NCBI GenBank assembly: GCA_036924285.1
Contig: JAYKYS010000009.1
Coordinates: 3,038,001-3,102,000 of the forward strand
Reading direction: 5' to 3'
Length of the DNA: 64,000 bases
DNA from: Asterella californica
Taxonomy: Eukaryota > Streptophyta > Marchantiopsida > Marchantiales > Aytoniaceae
The position numbers were made by a program, and so were the translations under genes. The first letter of the stretch is position 1. Every line of letters starts with the position of its first letter. Positions 35,094-44,706 of this stretch are shown piece by piece. The notes beneath the pieces are model-generated. The model was not told where the DNA came from. It worked only from the letters and a program-made list of their open reading frames with translations, and did not search any database.

Positions 35094-36375
35094 TGTCGCG
35101 CTACTTGGCGGCTACATGTTATATTTCTACTCCGACGCTTGAGTTTAGTAGTTCTAGAAGTTAGCTTATATTACTTCTAGTCGTTTATGTATATGTTTGA
35201 CACCTTTGCATACGGTGTTAACACTATTTTGAGTCTTAGTAGGTTGATTACCATGTTGATAGGGCTTAAGCTCATGGGTTGTATTTGCGTGTCGCCCATG
35301 CACGCTTTCTAGTTGATTTAAGTTATTTTTCGGGACTGCGTGTCGTTTTAAATAATTTAAGTTTTACGCTGGCACTCTAGGAGGCTTGACGTGGTAGCCT
35401 ATGAGTAAAACTAAGTTGCCACGTGGTTTAGGGTACTAAAGGACAACCAAGTGGAGCTATGAACTCCCATTGGTCCATTTTTGTCTTTTGTTAAACTCTA
35501 AATTTAGAAACAGAGCTCTAGAGTGGAGTTCGAGCATTTGGTGAGGGATCTTCGAAATCTGAGAGCACAGGGAGAGAGGTCTCGTCATGCCAAGCACTTC
35601 CAGTGAAAATTTCGATCGATTTGAGTCAATAAAGACGGAGTTATGAGCAATTGAAGTTCGGATTGTGCTAGAATTGAATCATTTTGGTTGGATTTAGGGT
35701 TTTCAGTGTCACTCGCAGCAGATTTGAGGAAATTGCTTCAAAACTTCGAGGTTGTGTTCTCCGCCAGCAGGGCTACGATTTCACAAAAAGTTTCATATCG
35801 ATTGAGCAACTGAGTAATTCAGGGCGGCCGCTGAAGCTGAGGGGGTCTGAAAAGCTCTTAATCTAGAGCAGCGACTTCAGAGGAGGAGATCTGCAGTTCT
35901 GTGTACATTCAGGAGTCCCAACTCCACAGGGATGTTCAGTACCCTGTAGACTGCAAATCCTGTAAGAAACTTCGAAATTGATCGAGCCAAACTCCTGTTA
36001 TAGGTTGAAATAGCCAGCTAGGTACCAGAAATTGCCGTAGTTTTCTTGCTCAAAACTTTTCTGTTCATATCTCCGTGTCAGAATTTGATCTCAGGCTGAA
36101 ATTTCGTCTGTGAGTTCAGTAGTACCTCATTTGCATGTAGGGGAAGTTTAGAGGTCTAAACCTTCATAGTTTTCCTCTCCGTGAGTGTCAAAGTTCACCG
36201 CCGAATCCTATTACTGCCAGCTAGACCTGAATTTCGTCTTCTGGGTATATTACTAGATCTTACACATCTGTGTGAGTGTTTATAGCCCTATTGTGACCTG
36301 AAAGCCAACCTCTTGAGTGAACAACCACAGCCAGAAGCCCGGCGCTTTCCTAGGTAGACGAATTACACTCCGACA
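35094..36375 (+). repeat. 5' LTR of element B
   Basis: It runs TGTCGCGCTACTTGG to CACTCCGACA. It includes the frame-like stretch 35684-35866, duplicated in the 3' LTR, which is not a gene. Confidence 0.95.
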
Positions 36376-36386
36376 TACTCTCTTTT

Positions 36387-36406
36387 TGGTGAACTCGACG
36401 TGAAAC
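36387..36406 (+). promoter_or_regulatory. Primer-binding site of B, tRNA-Trp type
   Basis: TGGTGAACTCGACGTGAAAC starts 11 bases after the 5' LTR. From memory it is complementary, with one or two mismatches, to the 3' end of plant tRNA-Trp (ending ..CACGTCGGGTTCACCA). The 11-base gap is longer than usual. Confidence 0.7.
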
Positions 36407-36451
36407 ACCTAGGGTGGGAGTTTTCTTAAGAGTGTTACAGGATCAGATATC

Positions 36452-38821
36452 ATGGCCAACCAAGGATCATCAAGTGGAGGTGCTGCTGCTGCTCAGCAAC
36501 CTATTCAGTTTGATGCTGCTACGATGAAGATGTTCCAGGCTTTTTCCATGTTCATGCAGCAGCAGCAGAGCACAGAGAGGAAGGAGGTGTTAGCAACCAA
36601 GGCGTTGCAATCTGTGGTGCACCAGATGGACCAGTTCAAGGGTACAGATATTTCCAAGTATGTGCGATACTATGCTAGGGAGATGGAGGTGAACAAGGTG
36701 CTTGAGAAGGAGATGGTGGAGAACTTTGAGCTTGCTGTTGTCCCTGAGATTCGTGGGCGTGTGAAGGAGCTCAAGCAGCAGCAAGGACAGAGTTGGAAGA
36801 GCTTTATGCGAGCTTTGAAGGAGGAGTACTACACTGAAGATTCAGAGAGGGTGACCAAGAGAACGTTCTTGGAGTGGGTGGTTAAGCCCAACAAAGGTTT
36901 GTCTGTAAATGAGGTGTTAAGGGAATTTGATCTTTAGTATGCTCAGCTTTCTAGGACAGAAAAGCTTACATTAGAGGTGGAGAAGACCGAGCTTTTCCTA
37001 CAAGCAGCGGACGTGACTATTCAGGAGAAGCTTGAGCTGTTGCTGGAAGACAAGAGTGAGGAGAGAGGATTGAAGACTGACTGGAAGGAGGTTGAAGAGG
37101 CTGTCTCTTTGCTGACCAAGAGACAGAGAAGAAGGGACAAGGTGGTGGTAAGTGAAGCAGCACCTCTGATAATTCCTGTCAAGCAGTTGCTTGCTAAGCC
37201 CGCTTTGGTAATTGCTAGAGAGGAAGACTCACCGCTTGATGAGTTGATTAAGGGTATGAAGGAGCTTAAGCTTAAGCTCACTAGGTTAGAAGAGAAGGAG
37301 CAGAATGTACAGCCTGTTATGCAGAGACCTCAGATGAGAGAAGGCTTTGTTCATCGTTGTATATGGTGTGATAGCCTAGACCATGTAAGAAGAGATTGTG
37401 GGGAGTTTTCAGATGCGTTGAGGAAGGATCTTATCTTCTTCAAAGATGGTAAGATCCATTTGAGAGAGACTGGGATGATGCTGGGAACCAACTTTGGCAA
37501 GGGTGGTATGAAGAGACTTGTGAATGATATATCAGCATCACATGTTGTTTCTCTTGTGAATGCTGCTACGTGTGGAGTGAAAGTGGAAATGGAGAGAGAG
37601 AAAGGGACTACTGGGTTGTGGTCAGATGTAGTGCGGTCCGTAGCTAGAACAGAGCTAGACAAGGATGTGCTACGAAGGGTTGGCAACTCAATTAGAGAAA
37701 CTACAGGATGGAATGACCCTGTGGATACTATGTCAGTGCATGCTTATGTTGCAAGAAGTCAGCATGGAGCTCTACTAGAAGAAAAACGCAGGAGGGAGGA
37801 TGCAGGTGAGGCTTCTACAGCCAAACGACCTGCTACAAGGAGTGAAAGGGCTAGACCAGATGCAAGGCAGGAGACAACACCTACTCGGGAGGAGACTATG
37901 GAGGATCTACCATCTACAACACCAAAGGAGAAGGAGAGAAGCAAGGAGAAGGGTAAGATGCCTGCATACAAACTTCAGTCTGACATTGAGATTGCTACAG
38001 ATTTGAAGCAGGTGTTAGAGAACCGTATCTTGAATGGGAAAGTTGAGTTTACTTTGGGTGAGAGTCTTGGGATTGCAAAGCGTGAGTTCCATGAGGTTAT
38101 TATAGATATCATCAAGAGGAAACGTCAGATTTTGGATGAAGCAGCTACGCTTAACGCTCTAGGGACCAAACTGTCGGAAGATGAGGAAGATGAGATTGCT
38201 GGTTATTGCTCTCAAGTATCAGAGGGAAGATCAGATCAGCACGTGAGGTTTGAAGATGAGGTGGAAGCATCGCAGAAGAGCCATTATTCTCACAACCATT
38301 GGGCGAGAGCAACCACAGAGACCTTAGTGAAGCTGGGAGATCTAGAGGAACCTGTGGTGGCATTGATTGATCATGGCTCAGAGATTAATCTGATGTCTAA
38401 GGAGATGTACAAGCGTGGGAGATGGCCCATAGACACCGACCACGGATGGCTTATCCGCGCTGCCAACAACCAGAGGGGAGAACTCTATGGTGCTTGTCCC
38501 AACATCAAGGTAACTGTGGGTGACATCAGTGATGTTCAGAATTTCTTTGTGCAAGACATGTCAACCTATCCTATCAATCTAGGGCAGCCTTACATTACTG
38601 CTGTTAGAATGGAGACACGAGTTATGTATGATGGTTCAGCCTATGCTAGGATACGTAGTAGAGACGGCAAAAGAGCTGTTCAATTTTTGACTGTTGCTGC
38701 AGAACATGAGAGGAATCGTGATAGCTTGAGAGACCGTCCACTGCCTAAGATTACTCAGGAGTTTAGAGAGTCTAGGGGTTTTGGCAGAGTACCATTGAAG
38801 AGCGAGACTTCAACGGTATAG
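36452..38821 (+). pseudogene. Element B gag-protease
   Basis: One frame runs from ATG 36452. The N-terminal gag (161 codons, glutamine-rich start) ends at TAG 36935-36937, and the same frame stays open to 38819. In the second stretch (numbered from ATG 36977) a zinc knuckle CX2CX4HX4C lies at C128, C131, H136, C141 (CIWCDSLDHVRRDC). A retropepsin follows, with active-site D465-H-G-S and downstream PINLGQPYI (the LG motif). The related fragment at 14.2 kb has glutamine at the TAG, so CAG to TAG is likely. The frame closes at 38819-38821. The RT-side frame is entered by a one-base shift near 38800, where RDFNGIVEIGF-like codons begin. Confidence 0.88.
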
Positions 38822-41800
38822 TAGAGATAGGATTCTCGCCTGATCCAGTAAAGCAGGAAGCTTTATCCACTAGCTTCTTGGGATTGACGTCAAGTGGATC
38901 AGTATGTTATAGGAAGGTTGAGAATCTGAAGAGGTTTGAGAGGCAACATGTGAAGTATGTACAGCAGTCTTTGTGAGATAATGGAGAGTTAGCAAGAGAT
39001 GAATACGTATCTGGAGTGTTTGAAGAGCAGTATTTGATAGATACTATAGGGGAGTTGAAATCGATAGTAGAAAGTTCTATAGATGATGTAGATAGAGTGG
39101 TGAGAGTGAGCTCCAAGGAGCTTTATGATGTAATTGATAAGTTTATAGATCGGCAAGAGGTGTATGTGGAGACCAAGTACAAGTCAGTGGCAAAGAAAGT
39201 CAAACCAGTGGCTTTGCCTTTACCACTCGATTACAATCAGAAGATGGAGCAAGCTGCACGAGAACCGACGCTTAGAGGACCGAGAAGAATTGGGCACCAG
39301 TTTACAGAAACAACACTGAAGGACCTGAGGATTGGAGGTGATGGATTTCTTACTGAGCAAGAGAAGAAGAGCTTCAGGGAGATGCTATCTAGGCATGGTA
39401 AGGCGTTTGCGTTTGAGTCACATGAAGTATGATGTGTAGATCCAAGTGTAGTTGCACCTATGGTAATCTTTACTATACTGCATGTGCCTTGGAATCTACG
39501 TCCTATCCCTGTACCTAGAGCTCATCTACCAAAGTTGATAGACTTGCTCAATGAGAGGATTAAGATGGGTATCTTGGAACCATCTATAGCTCCCTACTCT
39601 AGCAGATGGTTTACTGTTCCGAAGAAGAGTGGAGCTTTGAGATTCATTCAAGATATGCAGCCAGTTAACAAGGTGACTATCAGGAATATGGATATAGGAT
39701 CTATTGTAGACGAGTTTGCAGAGGCTTTTGCTAGTCGCGCTATCTATTCAATGGGAGACTTATATTCAGGTTACGATCAGTTTCAGTTATCCTCTGAGAG
39801 TAGAGACTTGACTACAATGAGGACACCTTTGGGGTTACTAAGGATGTGCACCTTGCCACAAGGTGCTACCAATTCTGTAGCACATATGATGAATGGCATG
39901 AATAAAGTTTTGAGGGATTTCATTCCTGAAAAAACTATGTCATTCCTTGATGATGTGCCGATCAAAGGGTGTGCTGAGGAGGAGAAGAATGAGGTAATGG
40001 ATCAGAGGGGGTGCCGTAAGTTTGTTGCAGATCACATAGCCGACTGTGATAAGATATTGAGTCGACTGGAGGAGGTTCATTTGACTTTATCAGGAGCAAA
40101 GTCTGTATTTGGAGAACAGGAGGTGTTAATAGTGGGACATCTGTGTGGATCTTATGGTCGGAAACCTTGTCCAAACAAGGTTGATGCCATCCGAAGGATG
40201 AAGGAGACATGTGGATCAGTTACTGAGGTGAGAAGGTTTCTAGGTGCATGTGTGTTTTATCATATATGGATTCCACACTTTGCACATGTAGCAGATCCGT
40301 TGTACAAGTTGTTGAGGAAGGGGCAGAGATTTCAGTGGCAAGAGGAGCAAAGCGAGTCTATGAAGAAGTTGAAGGATCTGTTGTCTTCACCACCAACTCT
40401 ACGGAAGGTAACATATGAGTTGGGCAGATCTGTTATCCTTACTGTTGATACTAGTCCTATTGGCATTGGGTGGGCTATAGGACAAGATGATAAGGATGGA
40501 AATAGATATGTGGTGCGTTTTGGTGCTAAGGTCTTAAGTTCACGGCAGAGAGACTACCCTCAGGTCAAGAGAGAGCTATGGGGAGTAGTTACTGCGATGA
40601 AGAGTGATAAGGAATACTTGATAGGAGCACTTGTGGTTGTGGAGACAGATTGCTTATCTCTCTTGGGAATGATCACTAGCTGTACAACTCCAGATATTGC
40701 TATGTTGAGGTGAATAGCATATATCAAGTCCTTGAACCCAAAGTTTAGACATATCGCAGGAAAGGACAATCCTGTGGCAGATATGTTATCAAGGGCTAGG
40801 TATTACGATGAGAAAGAAATGATAGATGATCAGGAGGATGTGGGAACAGAGTTCTATTCTAGTGCTCTTGCTAGAAGGGATAGAAGCTGTTTTGCAGCTC
40901 CATTGGAGTTATTTGAGGAAACTATGTACGATGGCGAGTGGTTGGATCTTGGGCGCTATTTGAGTTCATTGGAAAGGCAAGAAGGCTGGTCTGATGCAGA
41001 TTACAAGAGGATCCGTAGAACAGCTTATGGGTACTTTTTATATGGAGGACATCTATGGAAGCGCCCTAAGCTACAAGGAGGTGTACCACAGCGGGTGGTA
41101 TGTGACCTAGAATTGTAGCAGAAGCTGATCAAGGAGTTCCATGAGAGTCTATGGGCCGGTCATAGAGGAGTTTGGGCTACATTTGTCAAGATAAAGGAGA
41201 AGTATTGGTGGAAGGGTATGTATAAGGATGTAGTGCAGTTTGTTTCATCCTGTATACCTTGCCAGATGTATTCCAACGTACGTCATCGTGATGGATTGCA
41301 TCCTACTTATCCTTTAGCCATTCATTACAAATGGGTAGTTGATCTGGTAACTATGCCATTTGGACTTGGACAAATGAGGTATCTAGTCTTGGCTAGAGAA
41401 GATCTATCTAACCAAGTCGAAGGCCGTGCCCTGAGGACAAAGACCACTGTTAGTGTCTGCCGCTTTCTACTTGAAGATGTTATTTGTAGGTATGGGTGTG
41501 TGGGAAAGATCACTGCAGATAGGGGTGAGTTGGATTCACAAGAAGCAGTTGAGTTCTTCAAGCGATTGGGAATCAAGCTGGCATTAACCACTGCTTACAA
41601 TCCTGAAGGGAATGGCAAGAGCGAACGAGGTCATCCGCCAATCATCAAAGCTTTGGTAAAAGCTTGCAAGGGTAAGATCCGTGAATGACCTAGACTGCTA
41701 CCATTTGCTTTATGGGCAGATCGTACAACTCATAGTACCGTTACAGGTTACATGCCAGCAGAGTTGATACTAGGACAGAAACCTGTGATGCCAATTGAGG

Positions 41801-42288
41801 AGGTTGTGCCTACTTGGAATGTTTTGCCATGGGAAGATGGTAGAAGTACGGAGGATCTTCTTGCATTAAGGATCCAGCAGTTAGAACGAAGACCTGAGGA
41901 TGTTGCCAAAGCTGTCGAAAGATTAAAGATTGCTAGGGAGAGAAACAAAGACAGATTTGATAGAACGCATAGATTACGACCCAAACCAGTTAAAGAAGGT
42001 GATTGGGTGTTAGTCTATGATAGTAGTCTTGATAATCAGCATAGCACTATCAGGAAGTTCTCCAAGAGATGGTTTGGACCTTATGTGGTGTTAGAAATTT
42101 ATGATAATGCCACATACTCCTTGAGAGAGTTAGATGGTGCAGTGCTCAAGATACCAGTCGCAGGAAAGAGAATCAAGCTCTTAAGGAAGAGAGGGGAGGA
42201 CCAGAACGTTGCAGAGTTTACAGAGGATGAAGCTGAAGACTCAATGCAGATTGAAGATGAGTTTGAAGCCGAAGCTGAAGAGTCTTGA
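38822..42288 (+). pseudogene. Element B reverse transcriptase - RNase H - integrase
   Basis: One frame, broken by isolated stops at 38971, 39430-39432, 40711-40713, 41116-41118 and 41686-41688. Four of the five are open codons in the sister copy at 60-64 kb (AGA, GGA, TGG and TGG); the TAG at 41116 is present in both. RT has YSMGDLYSGYDQF, LPQGATNS and the catalytic FLDDV (39943-39957). RNase H starts LTVDTSPIGIGW. Integrase has an HHCC zinc site (EFHESLWAGH .. SCIPC, across 41116-41260), then D (VVDLVTM), D (ITADRG) and E (GKSERG), and a C-terminal GPY/F module (WFGPYVV). No chromodomain is seen; the tail is acidic. It is inactive in this copy. Confidence 0.9.
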
Positions 42289-42322
42289 TCTGGATGGCAC
42301 ATACCGGAGGATGTGCAGGTCC

Positions 42323-42334
42323 AGAGGGGGTGGA
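42323..42334 (+). promoter_or_regulatory. Polypurine tract of B
   Basis: AGAGGGGGTGGA immediately precedes the 3' LTR. It is the expected primer for plus-strand synthesis. The same tract occurs inverted at 60487-60498 in B'. Confidence 0.85.
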
Positions 42335-42716
42335 TGTCGCGCTACTTGGCGGCTACATGTTATATTTCTACTCCGACGCTTGAGTTTAGTAGTTCTAGAA
42401 GTTAGCTTATATTACTTCTAGTCGTTTATGTATATGTTTGACACCTTTGCATACGGTGTTAACACTATTTTGAGTCTTAGTAGGTTGATTACCATGTTGA
42501 TAGGGCTTAAGCTCATGGGTTGTATTTGCGTGTCGCCCATGCACGCTTTCTAGCTGGTTTAAGTTATTTTTCGGGGTTGCGTGTCGTTTTAAGTAATTTA
42601 AGTTTTACGCTGGCACTCTAGGAGGCTTGACGTGGTAGCCTATGAGTAAAACTAAGTTGCCACGTGGTTTAGGGTACTAAAGGACAACCAAGTGGAGCTA
42701 TGAACTCCCATTGGTC
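42335..42716 (+). repeat. 3' LTR of B, left part
   Basis: This is the first 382 bp of the LTR, cut by element C after GGTC. Confidence 0.95.
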
Positions 42717-43515
42717 TGTCACACCACAAGTATCCCATTATTTGTGTGTATGCTTATATACATTTCATTAGGTATGACTATCTTAAAGGTTACTCTAGTT
42801 TGAAGATCTAAATTTAGAGTGATCAAAAGTAGTCATAACTAGCTGAGATAGTTATAACTAAGTTGAGGAAACTATTAGAGGTTCCACTATGGCACTATAA
42901 GACAAGTGCGGAGCTCTAAATATGCTTTCCAAAAGTATGTGACTTTGTTGACCATCGCTGATTGGATGCATGATGAAAAGTCATGCACAAAGATCTAAAG
43001 ATGCTCCTCAAAAGACGTATTAGTGTGTTGTCGTCTTTCGACTAGATAGCGTGGAAAGTTAACACTTTACAAAAGCTAAAGTAGGAGAATCTCTTACTTT
43101 AGTAAAGTAGAACAAGTAATGTGTGTGCTATTCTTAAGTCTTAGTAGCCTTTAGAAGTTTTATTATTTTGGATTGCGCACTTACCATGAGGTAACGTAAC
43201 TTAGTGAAAGTTACCACGGTAAGAAGTTGTAGAGTATATAAGGAGGAGTTGAGAAGGTGGAAGACACTCTCATTTTCATGTCTATAAGTAAAGTGAGCAT
43301 TGGAGACCTTGGGAGTCCTTGAGTACTATGTGATGCAATGTGGAGGGCGGGGTTAGAACTTGTTTGCAGGAACGCTATTAGAGGGACCGATGTGACCATA
43401 CGGGTCAGAGTGTTGAGTGAAGTGAGCATGGGTATGATAGAATCTTTGTAATTAAGGTGCACTAGTAATCCTAGTCATCTGAGGTACCCCTGGGTGAGAG
43501 ACAGGCCGGCTTACA
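42717..43515 (+). repeat. 5' LTR of C
   Basis: It has TG..CA ends. The short minus-strand frame inside it recurs in the 3' LTR and is not a gene. Confidence 0.96.
43235..43242 (+). promoter_or_regulatory. TATA box in the C 5' LTR
   Basis: TATATAAG is located 281 bp before the LTR end, a suitable place for the U3 promoter. The same box is at 50065-50072 in the 3' LTR and 19456-19463 in C'. Confidence 0.65.
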
Positions 43516-43519
43516 TTTT

Positions 43520-43536
43520 TGGTTCCGTTGCCGGGA
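43520..43536 (+). promoter_or_regulatory. Primer-binding site of C, tRNA-Glu type
   Basis: TGGTTCCGTTGCCGGGA starts four bases after the LTR. From memory it is complementary to the 3' end of plant tRNA-Glu (..TCCCGGCAACGGAACCA). Confidence 0.75.
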
Positions 43537-44106
43537 CCTCGATACAAAGATTCGTATTTAGTCGTTAGTACAGTTCATGTCTGTTTTTGAGCATGAGTTC
43601 AGAACCTTTGTACATACACCATGTTATAGAGGGCAAGATAAGCTTTCCAATAAGCTTGATATCTCCGAGAGATCAATTGTGAGGAGAGAGTTATGTCTTT
43701 CGGAAGTTAAGGAGGTTTTTCGGTATCAAATAGTGAGCTCTCGGGAAGGAGTTTACAGTCAGTTTCATATTTTCAGTTTTTAAAGTTAGACCTTGAAATC
43801 TTACATGCTGATAGCTTGGAAGATAAGCTATCTAGGCACCCAAATCATGCGTGAATTGATCGAGTAGAACTGGAGTTATGGCATTCGAAGTGAAGGGGGG
43901 TCAAATCTGTTATATCGCTTGCTGAAGTAAAAGAGTGAAAGAATTTCAGAATTCTTGAGAGGGTTATGTTCGATCTCTAAGGCTCAGGGTTGACAAGTTA
44001 AGCTTCTACTTAGTAATGTGAGAGATTGCTAAGTGAGAAGATAGTCGAGTGATCAAAATTGTCAAACAAGCTATATAGCGAGAGAGATGTATGACGGATC
44101 ATCGTC
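43537..44106 (+). other. Leader of element C
   Basis: This is an untranslated leader between the primer site and the first ORF. It has a short frame at 43577-43783 without recognisable features. Packaging and dimer signals would be expected here but cannot be identified. Confidence 0.5.
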
Positions 44107-44571
44107 ATGGAAGGACAACAAGAGTGGAAATTGAGGTTGAGCAAGATCCCTCAAGGCTATGCGGTGATAGTTACCGCTGATCTGGCGAAAGGAGAATTTC
44201 GACTAGAATTTGAGGAAGAAGCAGAGAGTAGTCGTAAGAACCAGGAGAAGAACTCGAGGTGCTTTTTGTGTGGAGAAGAAGGACATAAAGTGAGCAAGTG
44301 TCCTACGAAGAATAGACTTTTGCGTGAGCGAAGAGGGTTGGTCGACTTAAGCTTACACATAGGTCCTTCTTCCCCTAGACAAGACGTCATTGATCCTACA
44401 ACCTTTTGTCCTAGATGTGGAGTGGACGGGATTCCAGTTGAGCACGAGTGTAGCGCAGTGGTTGCTTTGCTAGAAACTGTGGCCGAAGGTCTCGAGAGAA
44501 GGTTGAGTGTAGAAACGGAACGAGTGAAGACCTCTAGCGAGGATGGAGATAGTCTGTCACACGAGAGATAA
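44107..44571 (+). CDS. Extra zinc-finger ORF of element C (154 aa)
   Basis: An ATG-initiated intact ORF lies upstream of gag-pol, in the same strand, 135 bp before its ATG and in the same reading frame (the starts are 600 bp apart), separated by stops. A retroviral-type zinc knuckle CX2CX4HX4C has C52, C55, H60 and C65. A second cluster CX2CX8HXC has C101, C104, H113 and C115. The region before the knuckle is acidic and the C terminus mixed-charge. Nucleic-acid binding is inferred; the second cluster may be a separate zinc site. Gag-pol has its own knuckle, so this is an accessory protein or a split-off part of gag. The corresponding region is missing in C', so conservation cannot be tested in this window. 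Confidence 0.75.
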   Translation: MEGQQEWKLRLSKIPQGYAVIVTADLAKGEFRLEFEEEAESSRKNQEKNSRCFLCGEEGHKVSKCPTKNRLLRERRGLVDLSLHIGPSSPRQDVIDPTTFCPRCGVDGIPVEHECSAVVALLETVAEGLERRLSVETERVKTSSEDGDSLSHER

Positions 44572-44706
44572 GATGACCATGAGGGTCAAACTTATTCTAA
44601 CCTTTGGAGAGGAGAGAGCTCAACGGGGAAATTGTGGATTGCGGTGAAGTGCGATCTTCACATCCGCAAGCAGTTCCTTGAGTAAGAAGAAGAAAAGAAG
44701 AGAAGA

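Noticed and set aside
35684..35866. 60-codon frame, repeated at 50558-50740
   Set aside because: It lies inside the two LTRs of element B and is identical in both; not a gene.
39460..40713. Considered as a separate RT gene
   Set aside because: It is one open segment of element B pol, bounded by private nonsense codons that are sense in B'.
43211..43462. 83-codon minus-strand frame, repeated at 50041-50292
   Set aside because: It lies inside the two identical LTRs of element C, over the TATA box.
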